A stretch of DNA of 64,000 bases from Tetrapyrgos nigripes (GCA_013368315.1 JAACJM010000035.1:496001-560000), one strand, 5' to 3'. Numbered from the stretch's first letter, positions 1 through 11,680 are shown. Program-made: numbers and translations. The notes: generated by a model not told the origin, from the sequence alone.

Positions 1-896
1 AGAAAGAGGATCACTTCAATTAAGACTTCTGGGTTTATGGATAAGGATGAAATTGAATCTGGTGAGAAACAGAGCCATCCTTGCTTGTTGTCAGCTAAGT
101 TTCTGAGAGGTGGTGAAGTACTCCAGATTTTTGTGGTCAGTGAGGATCTCGATAGTGTGTGATGTGCCTTCAAGGTAATGTCACCAGGCCTCCAATGCCT
201 GTATGATCACTAACAGCTCTTTATCATGAATGTCGTAGTTTTGTTCAGTTTCAGATAAGGATTTCAATAGGTAAGCAACTGGATGCCACTTGTCATCTGA
301 TCCTTTCTGTGACAGGATACCTCCAGTGGCATAATCAGAAGCATCTACTTCTACTCGATATGGTTTAGAATGATCAGGCATCAGAAGGACTGGTGAAGAA
401 GTAAATGCATCTTTGAGTGCCTGAAAGGCTTCTTCTGCATCAACAGACCATTTCCAGGGTTCATCTTTCTTTGTAAGATAGAAAAGTGGTCGAGTGACCT
501 TAGAGAAGTCATGTATAAAGCAATGATAGAAGCTTCCAAATCCTAAGAATGATTGAACATCTTTGACGTTTTGCAGTGTTGGCCATTCGGTGATGCCTTT
601 AACTTTGACAGGATCCATTTCCAATGTATTGTGAGAGACAATGAGACCTAGGAATTCTACTGAGCTAGCTTCAAAGGTACACTTCTCTGGTTTGGCATAA
701 AGGTCGTTTTCCTGAAGTTGTGCAAGCACTTGTTTGACCATTTGTTGGTGCCGTGAACATCAAGATATCATCCATGTAGATGACGACTTTTCCTGAATCG
801 ATGAGGTCCTTGAAAAGGGTGTTCATCATTGCCTGAAATGTTGCAGGGGAATTCATAAGACCAAAAAACATCACTGTTGGTTCAAAGAGTCCTCTA
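1..896 (-). pseudogene. Ty3/Gypsy pol fragment: RT (C-terminal half) and RNase H
   Basis: On the minus strand the translation gives the RT core with GLFEPTVMFFG, then YMDDIL (the catalytic YxDD motif, near 770-785). A frameshift or small deletion follows near 735-750, then the RT thumb (KPEKCTF, FLGFGSFYH) and an RNase H domain with VDASDYATGG and DKELL. It stays RNase H-like to base 1 (DHKNLEYF near 125), so the integrase lies beyond the left edge. In-frame TGA codons occur at 93-91 and 18-16; both are explained by CGA to TGA changes. The upstream half of RT continues at 1523 after the inserted element at 897-1522. Family assignment (chromovirus-like Gypsy of fungi) follows established motif order. 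The copy cannot make a functional polyprotein. Confidence 0.9.
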
Positions 897-1522
897 CTGG
901 GGAAAGGTGCCACTGCTTCGCATGGCAAGTTATGAGGCCCTCCTCAACAAAATCATACCAAAATTTCACTCTTGTATTGACTACATTGCAGCTACTTGCA
1001 AAGTAGTATGAGCAAAATAAGTTGGGAGTTTGAACCCGTGGAAAAGACTTTGAGGTTGCTACAGGTTGCTAAGAGTATGACATAAATTAAACATAAATTA
1101 ATGACGATGGAGAGGCAAGAATTGTGAGGGAGTCAAGGCCAAAGCCAAGCTTCAGAAGTGGAGGAAGTAGGGCAGCGAGTGCTGGCAAATCTCAGATAAT
1201 AATTAATATGGCCACACTTCCAGAGAGAAGGCCGTGGACGCAAGTAAGTATCTCATGAAGCATGACGCTGGCAGTGAAGGTGAGATGAGTTGACACGCTG
1301 GCATGACGTCAACGGTCGTTGGACCCGGTCCAGACTGAGTCTGGACATTTCGGGTTGTCGGGAAAGTAGAGACAGCGTGGGGTGATGACTGGTGGCGACT
1401 GGTGACGACACGCAGTGGTCATACAGCCAATTGAGTGGCAACGAAAAGGGGTGGGAGTTTGAGGTCATGGTAAAATTTTTGAGGTCAACATAAGTTAACT
1501 CAGCCTTTAAGAGGCCTTGTAA
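897..1522 (-). mobile_element. Helentron-like non-autonomous element, copy A (inside Gypsy RT)
   Basis: Minus-strand orientation. The 5' end is TTACAAGGCC (1522 downward); the 3' end is CCCCAG (902-897), preceded by an 18-nt hairpin (GCCATGCGAAGCAGTGGC) and by an inverted copy of the 5' end. The Gypsy RT reading frame (KTN before, RGLFEP after) resumes exactly on both sides: the target reads ACAAA|TAGAGG with no duplicated bases. Termini match copies at 38206-38632 and 41637-42064, but this copy is longer (626 bp against 427-428) and its middle differs. No coding sequence is visible. Asymmetric terminal inverted repeats plus a 3' hairpin are the known signature of Helitron2/Helentron-type elements; the assignment is by structure only. 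Confidence 0.75.
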
Positions 1523-3070
1523 TTTGTCTTGAACACTGCCTTCCACTCATCTCCTTTTTTTATTCATACATTACTATACCCCCATCACAGGTCAATCTTT
1601 GAAAAAACTCGTGCCCCTTTAAGTTTGTTGACCAATTCCAATATGAGTGGTAAAGGGTATTCGTTCTTTATAGTCCCTTTGTTCAATGCTTGGTAGTCCT
1701 GTACAGGGCATAGCTTTCCGTCTTTCTTTTTAACAAAGAAAAAGGGACTTGCCATAGGAGACTTCGACGGTCTTATGTATTCCTTTTCTAAGTTTTCATC
1801 AATGAAGTTGTCAAGTTCTTGTTGTTTGTTAGGGGATAAGGGATAGGTTTTGCAAGGACAAGGTTCAAAGTCCAGCTTCAGTTTGATAGCATGATCCCAT
1901 TCGCCACATTTTGGTAGTCGTTCTGAAGTTTGTTTGTCAAAAACTGGTAAAAACTGATGATATTGGAATGGAATCTTATCTGTAAGTGATATGTCTTCTT
2001 TCATCTTCTGAGCTGCTTCTGCAAGTTCTTGAGCCTTGGTAAACTCCACACAGATAGGTAATTCCGAATCTGATGTTGAGTACTCTTCTTCTTTTCCAAA
2101 CAGACTCTCTAACATCTCCCATTCCCATTGGTTCAGAACATCCTTCCAATCGAAGTCTTCTTCAGTAAAAATAGATGTAGATTCTGAAGAATGATGAAAG
2201 GATTGAATAGGAACCTGATGACACCAACCTGCAACCTTTGGCTGTGCAATTGGTTTAAACTGTCCGATTGGTTCTGACCATTTTACTTGGTAATCTTTGT
2301 GGTTTGTTCATGGGTCGATAACAGTCGATTTGGGAGATTTGGGTTTAGTGCGTAAGTTAAGGATAGGAGGTTGTTTCAAACTACATGTTTCCAGACATCT
2401 AACCATATCCACTCTAGAAAACGACCAATCCACCTCTGGATTATGCTCCTCTAACCAATCAGTACTGAGAATTATATTGTGATCTCCGATATCCATAACA
2501 TAGAATTCAGCTGTTTCTTCATGATATCATCTTCTGTCCTGAGAATAGATACAGAGTTTTTGAATGGTATAGTGGCATACCCATCCCATGGTGTTTTCGG
2601 AACCATCGACATTGTGTACAGGAAAAGGATTTTTGATAGGGATGGTTAAATGATTTTCTTGTGCAAAATGGTTGTTGATGATAATGCCTTCCGCACCACT
2701 ATCTATTAAAGCTTCTGCATCGATTTTTCTGCTGGTGATTTTGCCAATAAGTTCAGTTTTAAGTGTTATTGAGGGTACCTGTCAGTTACAAGTGACTGCT
2801 GACATTCTTAATTCTGAAGGAAAGGTATGCTCACAAAAAGGGTTTAACACACGATATCGATTGTTCATATACTGTCCGGCGTACTGTACAACTCCTCCCG
2901 ACGACATAGCAGGGGAGTATTTCAAAAATCCATCATCTTTGCCACAACATCTTTCAAATATACACTAGCCTGTTCCTTTTCTTCTCCTTCCAAACCCTTG
3001 ACTTTGTTTACCATGTCCGAAATATCTTTGATTACATTACAAGGAGACGATGACAATGTTTGAGCCACTG
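1523..3070 (-). pseudogene. Ty3/Gypsy protease and N-terminal RT fragment
   Basis: Reading down the minus strand: an aspartic protease with the active-site triplet in LIDSGAEG (near 2705-2690) and a C-terminal part with NIILSTDWLEEHNPEVDW (near 2475-2420). A linker follows, then RT from about 2115 with the typical entry motif ([31 protein letters not shown]) down to FSKIDL. The frame then meets TGA at 1587-1585 and again at 1566-1564, each sitting where RT families carry arginine (CGA). RT continues to 1523 as GDEWKAVFKTN and is then cut by the inserted element. Another TGA or frameshift lies near 2530. The protease and RT segments are therefore relics. Confidence 0.88.
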
Positions 3071-3990
3071 TTATGAGTGGCAAACTAGATGATGACAATG
3101 GAGCTGAAGTTTCAGCTGTCCTAACAGCACGGGAGGAAAGTTACGAGAAGTATTCTGAGCTGTTGATGTTCTCAGAGTATTGTTCGGGAATGTCAGACAT
3201 TTGTTGCTCATGTGTCTGGGTTGCCTACATGCGAAGCATGCTCCTAGTTTTTGGAGTCGGTCCCTTTCTTCAGGCATCAGTTTAGGTAAAGGAGTAAAGG
3301 ATGAGTTAGCACCTGGTCCCATATTCATAAGCGCATTTATGCTTGCTACTGTCTGTCTCTGAGAAGGACCCGAGTTTGTCCTTGGCATAGAGAATGGTCT
3401 TGATTGTCCTTCTTTCTCTCTCTCATTTATCCATTCCAAATGGAGATCCATCGCCCTTTCCCTATACTCATCAAAGTCCTTCCATTTTGGCCATGTTCCC
3501 ACCACTGACTTCCAAAGATCCCTTGGAAGACCTGCTTTATAGAAATCCAGAAGAGCTGTTTCTCCATAGTCTGACTCTTCTCCATATGTATCGAAGATAC
3601 TATTATAGCTACTAATGTCCGTTCCCTTCATCCTAGCATTCTTGATTTTATTTCTCACAACCTCATCAGCAGCAAGAGCTTTGAAATCCCTTTTGAACCT
3701 ATCCTTTATCTCCTTTAACGTCATCCATTGCCTTTCTTCTGGCTTGAATTTCGTATCTTCCGCATCTTCTTCTCACTTGGTGATTCATTGGGTTGCCCAA
3801 TCTCCTCCTTTTTCTCCTGTGAAAAACGGGAGGAATAAGGACACCTTGGAGTCCTCAGTGGAGTATCTGGCCTTGTTCTGACATAGGTAATTGTTGAACA
3901 AAGCTAGCCATCGCTTTGCTTCTTCATGTTCTCCATTGAAGGCATCAGGTTTCCTTCCTCGTTCAGAAGTACTATTAGAGTCATTAGGTG
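3071..3990 (-). pseudogene. Ty3/Gypsy Gag relic with CCHC zinc knuckle
   Basis: The minus strand encodes a retrotransposon Gag: a capsid-like region (RKPDAFNGEHEEAKRW near 3960-3910, LFNNYLC, then IKDRFKRDF, FYKAGLPRDLWKSV, WKDFDEYRERAMDLHLEW). A C-terminal zinc knuckle follows, CFACRQPRHMSNKC, with the C-x2-C-x4-H-x4-C spacing of nucleocapsid proteins (about 3238-3197). The 217-residue open stretch is 3724-3071; upstream, two in-frame TGA codons (3787-3785 and 3775-3773) interrupt WATQ-ITK-EEDAED, again consistent with arginine CGA turned to TGA. It is continuous in order with the protease-RT relic downstream, so all belong to one decayed element. The 5' LTR could not be delimited. Confidence 0.88.
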
Positions 3991-5672
3991 CTACGTCAGT
4001 GATACGCCATACAAAATCACAGTATACAGACTTGGATCTTGGTTCATAATATCAGTTTTGACGTTCTTTTAAGGGAATAAGAAGACTAGGGTGAGCCCTG
4101 AACTACTAGTTAATACCTAGCGGGACTAAGAAAACAATGGTACAATAATATTAAGTGCTTATGAATGGAGAAACAACTCATTCTAAGTACTATGATAGAT
4201 ATGTACGAGTTGGGAGTTATAATAGCAGACCCACCAAATGATAAAGATAGTCTATAAAGGCTTTTGAATCCTGTTATAATGACGAGTACCGCTAGCGTGA
4301 TCCAAAGGGACAGTGAAGTGTGAGGTAGCCCCTATTTGTGGGCATAGGAATGCGTAAGCAGCACAATCCTCAGCCGAAAGGTTGATCAGAGAAGACAGCG
4401 CTAAGATCGGACATGTGGACAATCACGCTAGGTCTAGATCTATGTATCAGTAAATCCCGTAGTACTGAGATGGCTTCAAGGGAATCTTAAGTATCTGTAA
4501 AAGGTACATGTGGACAAAAGTAGGACAAAGTATATATGTACAGGATCCCAGAGAGTTCAGCTATCCATCGGTACAGAGGGGATAGTGAATGGACGTCTCT
4601 ACACAAAGATATGAGGGACAGAAGTGCTAAGTCGCAGTACATCTGAACGATCGGAATACAACCCAAACGGGTAACGTTATTTCCGGATAAGGATAAATCT
4701 GTCAGTAATCATCTAGCTAGGCATTGAAAGCATTGAAGGAGGAATAAGTATGCAAACGGGACTGCAGAAGAGCTGGACTCATATGTAGGACTCAGTAGTA
4801 GACTGCTGGCAATACATAGAACACGAATAAAGCAAGATCGGAGAAAAGGGAAAGGAAAACTGAACAGAATAAAGAAACTACAAGAAAACCCTACACCCCT
4901 AGCATAAGGACGAGTATGAAGGACCTAGTGGTCATAAGTGGAGCGTTCTGAGTCATAGATGCGATGTTCACTAACCAGGACGGTACACAAAAACACCAGA
5001 CAGCTTACAAAGGGAACTGAAGAAAGTTCCTACAAATATTTAGATAATATTGAACAGTTTCTGTATACCCTAATAAGCAAGTCTTTACTTACGAGGAAAT
5101 AGGTAGAACTCGCTAGCAGACTTTTCGATTTGTTTTATATTTTCTCTATGTACCTTTTAGTGGACCTCAAAAAGAAATAGGTAACTGTATAGTTGTAGCT
5201 GTGAGTAGTATAAAAGGACCAGATATTACGAGTAGCTACCCAAGCCACGTACTGTAGAGTATCGGATCTCACTAGCAATAGGAGAGGATGTGAAACACGG
5301 ACTAAAGCTTCTAAACAAACTTAACTGCACTCTATACGAGTATAAACATTGTGTTGGAGATAATAGAGTCTTAAATTGAACATCTTTGTGGATATAACTG
5401 TGATCTTTGTGTTGACCTTCTGGTCTATTAAGTGTTGATTTTAAGGCAACTGTGGCCTCCAAGTGTTTGATTTTGGGACTCATTGATCCCCTTGGTGTTA
5501 AAATTGTGTTTATTGTGTTGCGCGCTAAGTGCTAACTTCATTGAAAAACCCTGATCAAAAGTACTTATAGTACAAGTAAACTGGGAGTTTGAGTACTCTG
5601 ACTACTCGGAACACTCGTCTCATTTACACTTGTATACGGTTTTGTGTTTGGGTGTAGTTCCTAGCACTTAAT
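3991..5672. other. No gene seen; possible LTR/5' leader of the Gypsy relic
   Basis: There are no open frames with protein-like composition on either strand. The stretch lies directly upstream (in minus-strand sense) of the Gypsy gag relic and could contain its 5' LTR and leader, but I could find no second copy in the window with which to set LTR borders. I see nothing else. Confidence 0.3.
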
Positions 5673-6352
5673 TACAAAAACCACCTATTATCGGACATGG
5701 CTGGATTGTCTGGATCTGATGGATCTGGAGAGGGAGGAGGGTTTGGACGACAAGGGGCTATGGATTGTCCTTTGTTAGATGGAATTACAGGAGAAGAAGG
5801 GTTGTCTGGATCTGATGGATCGGGAGAAGGATCTTGGGGAGGGGTTGATGGGTTATTAGAAGATGGATCTGGTAATGGATCTGATGCAGAAGTCGGATCA
5901 GGTGGTAGGTTTCTGGATTCAGTTGAGTGTTTGTAGGGGTAGATGATCCTTGTTCTGGTTCAGTTTCAGAGTCGATAATAGGATGAGCTTTTCGAATAGC
6001 GAGTTCTTGGTTATGCATTACAACTTCACACTCGATAGGAAGGGGTTCAAGAAGCGTTTGAGTGTTGTACCTGTTAATACAGGGTTGGTTTTCACAAAAG
6101 ATATAAGGCTTCAAACTCTCTGAGTTATAATTGCAGTCGAGAGTCCTCAGTTTGAAGATGTGTGGACAATCTGCACAGGGAAGATTTGGATCTGCAGATG
6201 CGGACTGTTGGCTTGTTATATACTCTTTCTACAATCTCTTAGGGCCTTCTTTTCTGCTTTTTAAATCACCACGAGGATTCGAAGATAAAGGAGGTACATG
6301 TGCCATAGTCTGTAAGGAACAGAGTAGGTGTATTGTACTCTCTAAGGAATAG
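5673..6352 (-). pseudogene. Unidentified proline/aspartate-rich coding-like fragments
   Basis: On the minus strand the frames give a coding-like run. It starts MAHVPPLSSNPRGDL (near 6300-6255), then after a break NLPCADCPHIFKLRTLDC (near 6190-6135), then ETEPEQGSS (near 5965). A strongly repetitive Pro/Asp/Ser segment with repeated DPSDPDNP units runs near 5905-5700 and ends NRWFL-stop at about 5673. The unit repeat is visible in DNA as the direct repeat TCTGGATCTGATGGATC (5709, 5808). Frames shift between the pieces, so introns or indels are needed. It may be the N-terminal part of a Gag-like or host protein; I do not recognise the family. Confidence 0.3.
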
Positions 6353-8049
6353 AGGTCCCATAATCCTAACAACAGTCTCCTCAGTATTGAGGTCAAGGGT
6401 GACTCATATGTACAAATAGACAGAAAGGATCATGTCACCTGGTCCCAATTTCCAAACCCAACGATGTGTACAGATGAAGTTTCGATCGTAACTCCAAGGA
6501 TCTGCCTGAATGCCTACTCAGTGTGTGGTAGATAGAGTGGAAGGGGGAGAGGAGGTTGTTCATAGTCAGGTGGGCTCTCAGGCAGTTCGAAGCGAATCCA
6601 AGAGAATGGGGAAGACAGAGTGAAAGGAATATATGAAAGGGGGGACAATTCTTGCTACACTGTTACTCGAAGTACACAGTGGTTCTGCAGTCTACTCGAA
6701 GTAGTGTCTGCTTAGCAATTGAAACATATTCGAGTATTTGAATTGCAGGGAGGAAGAACAATGCTTGCAATATAGATGAAATGGTGGTAAAAGATAGAAG
6801 AAGTCGAGAACAGAGATAAATGGGATAGAAGAGAAAAAGACTCAAATAGTGAGGTGGGTGCATGGGAGTTTGTTCAAGTGTCAAGATTGTTGATACACTC
6901 AATGAAAAACCACCCAAGTCATACAGAGACAAGATCGATTGAGAATAGAGATAGATAGAGAATAGGAGTAAGCTGACTATACTCTACACTGTATAGTACT
7001 AGTACAGAGCAGAGATGAAGTGAACAAACTAAAGAACTAGCTAGAATGTCTAGTGGTTTATATAGAAGAACAATGAATAAGTGATAGGAGAAAGATAGGA
7101 GAAATAGGAGAAATGTAGGAGAAAGTGGAGAAATGTAGGGTAAAGATAGGATCGATGAAATGGAAGATTGATTGACAGTTATTATAAAGTTTGACAGGTT
7201 CTATGAGGTTTGAAATCAGTAATATAAGGTTTAAAAGGTTTATCGAGGAAATGCAATAGACGAATGATCAGAAAACGGGTTCAATAATGTAGTAGAAGAT
7301 GAAGGAGAACAAAGAACTGTAGCAGTTCATGACAGAAACTGTCAAGAAGTGACCCACAGATCTATTAGGGCAGCCTGCACATATGACATCATGTGTGGAT
7401 CAGCCAATACCTGATGCATCTAACTAACTGTTGCTCTCTATTGCTACCCGTGTGCAATACTGCATTGCAAACTTAGGTAAACAGCTCATAAGCCCTCTGA
7501 ATGATAATTAAAAATCATTATTCATGTGTTAGGACCTTCGACGTTGAGAAATGCTCGTCCCCAACATCATTTGGGGTTACCTGATGTTAACTCCCATGCC
7601 TCCTATCAGCCCCGCTCTCTGTTTGCCTCAACTCAGTTTACCTCAACAAGCAGATATGTGCCTCGGGGATTGATGGAATATGCTTCGAACATGTATAGGT
7701 GTCTCTCAAATTTTTTTAACAACCGGATCCTCAGCATATTAATCAAAAATACTCGAAATTTGCTCATTTGGCAGCACTGCAACTCAAATAGAGCACTTAA
7801 CTGAGGGTTTAAAAGTCAAAGAAAACTCATAAGGTAGCTAAAGCTCTAAAAAAGCTATTCTGGCTCTGTACAACTTTTACAATTACTATTTATAGTAATC
7901 GTTATTTTTTGATGTCCACCCACCCAAATTTTTGCGCATTCAAACGCGGATCTGTGATCCATGAGAACTTATCACTATATTGAGCTGAAAAATTCATATG
8001 ATCTATTTGCTTACAGTAAGTGATTGTGTATCCCTAAAAAGTGTGCCAG
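6353..8049. other. No gene seen; short purine-rich minisatellite
   Basis: Only short, unconvincing frames are present. Between about 7079 and 7150 a degenerate unit of the kind GATAGGAGAAA / AATGTAGGAGAAA repeats several times. Nothing else stands out. Confidence 0.5.
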
Positions 8050-8134
8050 TGCCAGTGCGAGGATTGAACTCGCGCAAGCCAAACATAATTGACGCGGACT
8101 TTGGTACAGCGCAAAACCATTACACCACAGGACA
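8050..8134 (-). tRNA. tRNA-like sequence, probably degenerate
   Basis: The minus strand has a perfect T arm (GCGAG TTCAATC CTCGC, near 8078-8062) and a box-A-like D arm (TGGTGTAATGGTT, near 8126-8114). A possible anticodon stem CCAAA/TTTGG encloses an oversized 16-nt loop, as if a short intron were present, and a T run follows about 7 bases past the 3' end. The acceptor arms pair over only four of seven positions, and the D-to-anticodon spacing is too long. It is therefore more likely a tRNA pseudogene or tRNA-derived sequence than a working tRNA. No anticodon can be named safely. Confidence 0.35.
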
Positions 8135-8349
8135 ACTGTGAAACTGCATACATAAAAGGTCCATATCTAGTTGTACAATCAATATATGTTCATTACCATT
8201 TGTTCAACATCATCAAGGATTATGGAGATGTGGGTTTGGTTTATGGGGGGTAAGATATGTATGTGCAGAGAAGTTTATTACGAATTCATTTTAAGGGGCT
8301 ATTTTGGATGGGAAATAAAAGTTTGCAGGGGTGAGGGGGGGTATGCAAT

Positions 8350-9115
8350 TAAAGGGAAGTTTACCATTGATACATTTTTGGTCTGAGCCAATTATGGCTT
8401 CCTTTAACTCCAGATTGAGAAGGAAAGAAAGCCCACAATAATAGGTAGGGTAGTTTACCATCAATATATGTTTGGTCTGTGCCAATTCTTGCCTCATTTC
8501 ACTCCAGAAAAATAGGGAAACAACCCCCATACTGAGAGGTACTCTGGATCTATGGATATGAGTTGTGGGTGGGTGAGGGGGAGGATATGTGAGAGCAGGG
8601 AAGTTTACCATTCATATATTTTTGTTCTGGGGAAATTCTGGCCTCATTTAACCTCAGAATAAGGGGGAAAGAAACCCTAGAGTTATAGGTGCTCTGGATG
8701 TGGAGATATGAGGTTTTGGGTGGGTGAGGGGAAGGTATGTGAGAGTGAAGGAGTTTACCATCAATATATATTTGTTCAGAGGCAATTTTGGCCTCATTTA
8801 ACCTCAGAATAAGAGGGAAAGAAAACATAGAGTCATAGGCGCTCTGGATGTGGAGATATGAGTTTTTAGGTGGGTGAGGGGAGGGTATGTGAGTGCTGGG
8901 AAGTTTACCATCAATATATTTTTTATCTGGGGCATTTCTGGCCTCATTAAACTCCAGAAAAACAGGGAAAGGAACCCCATACTGAGAGGTTCTCTGGATC
9001 CACAGATATGAGTTTTGGGTGGGTGAGGGGGAAGGTACGTGAGAGCAGGGGAGTTTACCTTCAATATATCCTTATTATGGGCCAATTCTTGTCTCATTTA
9101 ACTTTGGAACAAGAT
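8350..9115. repeat. 150-bp tandem repeat array
   Basis: The anchor GTTTACC recurs at 8359, 8453, 8603, 8753, 8903 and 9053: one 94-bp step, then four steps of exactly 150 bp. Each unit contains a CAATATAT block, a CTCATTTAACTCCAGAA block, GCTCTGGATCTGGAGATATGAG and a G-rich GGGTGGGTGAGGGG block. Because 150 is divisible by three, the minus strand shows false repeated open frames through it. Confidence 0.9.
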
Positions 9116-9381
9116 ATACCTCACCTGTGTCTTTGCCGCTCACCTGTCTTTGTTGTTGTCAACCATCACTATGTATGATTTTGGGGAGCTGTGTGTTCCT
9201 TTTGGCTACCTGTTGTCATTGTACTCATTGCATCTAGGTCCCCTGAATTCGTGGATTGGGTACTTTCCCATCTTTCCATGGATGAGTTGATGCACTTCTC
9301 CATCTCTTATTTCAATTTCTGAAGCTGTACACTCCAACAAGGCCCAACTTCACTCTCTGAAACATTTACAGTGCCACACTC

Positions 9382-9591
9382 AGTTTATTATTTCTGGTTC
9401 AGTTGTCCATTTACTGGGTTAACAAGAACCATTTTATGGTGCATGTAGTGAGAAAAGATGGCACAGTTTGGCTCAATGATGGCGTGCATGGAAACACTTC
9501 ATCACCAGAAGGAGGATATAACACCACAATGCTACTTATAATGATCCTGCATGTTCCTATATATATGCCCAACATTGATCTTTATCCCTGA
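9382..9591 (+). pseudogene. Relic resembling the His box of a C19/USPL1-like protease
   Basis: The plus strand reads IYWVNKNHFMVHVVRKDG, then TVWLNDGVHGN. NHF followed about 14 residues later by W-x-NDG is the layout of the ubiquitin-specific-protease His box (HF/HY then a D). It parallels THFICHSL...FTYDSM in the Mutator-like element gene at 13971-19576. No Cys box or continuous upstream frame was found nearby. It may be a remnant of a related element. The assignment rests on a short motif. Confidence 0.35.
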
Positions 9592-10973
9592 TGTAGTATA
9601 GTAATCGTCTTGCCAGCAACAGCCTGGCCTCTACCCCCCAGTTTGGATGTGTGTACTGAGAAATACAGCTAATTCAAGGCAACATGCATCACAATTCTCG
9701 CAACCGTCCAGTAAAGAAAGTCAATGGAAAATGGGTAGTTTGATTTCTGAGAAAAGCAGAGAAAAGTACTGTAGTGTGTACTATGATAAATATAAGTACT
9801 TAAGAAGAAGAAAAAGTGCTTTAGAGGTCTCTATGAATCTGGAAAAAGGAATGGAGTACTTAGGTGGTACTTTCCCTTTGCTATCCTTCCCATTAGACAC
9901 TCTAGTACCAGCAGATGGCAATCTTAGAATGAACCTTGCCAGCACCAGCACCATAAAAATCCACTCTATCCTGCTCAACCTCCTTGAGCAACATCAAATT
10001 GGCAGTTACTTTAGTGACTGTGGTAGTGTATATTTGTCTACATAGGATGCAAAATTCGAAATCAAAGATGAATGACTGGATAGCACAGTGACAATGAATC
10101 ATAATATAAGACTTATGTTGCGACATTCTTGAAAAGGATGGTCTGCTACATCCACCTTTGACGAGGGCAAAAACAAACAGAATTAGTACCATTGGACGGC
10201 AATTCAACAGCACCTGGTAAAAAATATCTTGAATCTTTCTTCTTAAATATCCACTATTGACTTAGTTCCATGGCACAGTTTCAAAAGCGTCAGGTAACGA
10301 GCAAGTGTGAGAGGAAAGAGGAAGGAAGCCAGCTGGACAACACATGGCTATGACATCAACTTGAGAGCCAGCTTTTCATCAACTGACAATGGCCAAAACA
10401 GAAATGTTGGTAGCATAGACTATGGTGGTTTGGAGGAAAAGGCCACGCAACAGTCAGACACCAAAACTGCAGACCAGGAAGGCTGATGTTGGAGGAGATC
10501 TCAGTTGAGATTTCGATGCTGAGAAGAGCTGGGAGATAGAGAAAGAGCAGCCAAGCGCTGCCTTTAGGGAAAGATTGTTAGAGGCATGGTGAGAGACATG
10601 TTGCTGGAAGAGGAGATGAGATAAAGACATGGTTGTTTGCCTACAGCCTGGCTGCAAAGCTGCAGACAAACAAATATGATAAATAAGCAGGTAAAATAGG
10701 AAGGAAGAACAGGAATAACTGCTTATCAAATAGACATAGCCACATGCAGAAAGCCTCATTCTTCAGCCTTGTAATACATTGTGTGGCACGAACAGAATTT
10801 GCTGGCAGTAAGCACTGCCACCTGTTGCGTTGGAACTAATATTTCTTTCCATCTGGTCACATGGAAATGCACCAGGACAAAGCTAGAAACACAGCCCCAT
10901 GGATCACTCCAGTCCAAACCCATGTATCGGATGGATAGACAGGACCGTTTAAGCATAGCCACAAGCAAAAGTC
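9592..10973. other. No recognisable gene
   Basis: A 132-codon plus-strand frame (9647-10045) and a 101-codon minus-strand frame exist, but neither shows a recognisable domain or a convincing splice context. I would not call either. Confidence 0.4.
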
Positions 10974-11013
10974 GAGTGTAATAAACTCAACCTCATTTCA
11001 TTCGGCCTCATAA
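10974..11013 (-). repeat. Terminal segment shared with 40006-40046 (Helentron-like 5' end)
   Basis: On the minus strand, starting at 11013, TTATGAGGCCGAATGAAATG is followed by AGG, GTTGAGTTT and TTACACTC. The plus strand at 40006 carries the same block beginning TTACGAGGCC. The first ten bases match the 5' end of the Helentron-like copies, and both copies sit after an A. The interior and 3' end are not recognised. Confidence 0.4.
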
Positions 11014-11529
11014 TTGAGGCTTCCAGGATCCCCATTTTTTGCTCTGAAAATAACCAATCCTTTTTCTAAAGTAGCTAGTATAAGTGTATTCAGCCTTCAT
11101 TCAGCCTTACATTTGCATTACGTTGAAAATACTGCTACATTGGAGGGCGCTAACATCAAATTGGTCAAGATATCCTCTAAGTTATGAGTATGGCTTCAAC
11201 GATATAAATATAGGAAATAAAATGGAAGAAATGACAGATATTACCTCCAGTTTTGGGACTAGCAGAGAATGATAACCATGAAGAGCACTATTTGCATTGA
11301 CAAGATGTGTCAAGAACAGGTTCAGTTAGGGACTGGATGCCTCTCAGGCCACCACACAGGAGCCAAAGACAAGTAAGCCAGTACTGGGCCAGAGTCTACA
11401 TAGTACTGAGGACAATGCTGAGCAGTATGGATCAGAGGGACAGAAGTGGACAGACTAAAGACCTATCTACAAAGCCCTGAAGTATATATGATCAAAGGAA
11501 TGAAGAGATGAAGCTTAGATCAATAGGTA

Positions 11530-11680
11530 CTGATGGAAAGGAAGAACTATGGAGAAATAAAGGAACAGTGGAAGAATCAAGGAGAAACAAGATAGAACTA
11601 TGGGGAAACAAGGAAGAACTATGGAGAAAGGAAGAACCATGGAGAAACACCTAGAAGAACTATAGAAGTGACAGGAACAA
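11530..11680. repeat. Degenerate purine-rich minisatellite
   Basis: Units like GGAAGAACTATGGAGAAA recur irregularly, for example near 11540, 11583, 11610 and 11630. No gene overlaps it convincingly. Confidence 0.6.

Noticed and set aside
3991..5672. Defined solo LTR or 5' LTR of the Gypsy relic
   Set aside because: No second copy in the window, so borders could not be set.
8291..9097. Three minus-strand frames of about 92-106 codons
   Set aside because: Created by the 150-bp tandem repeat, whose length is divisible by three.
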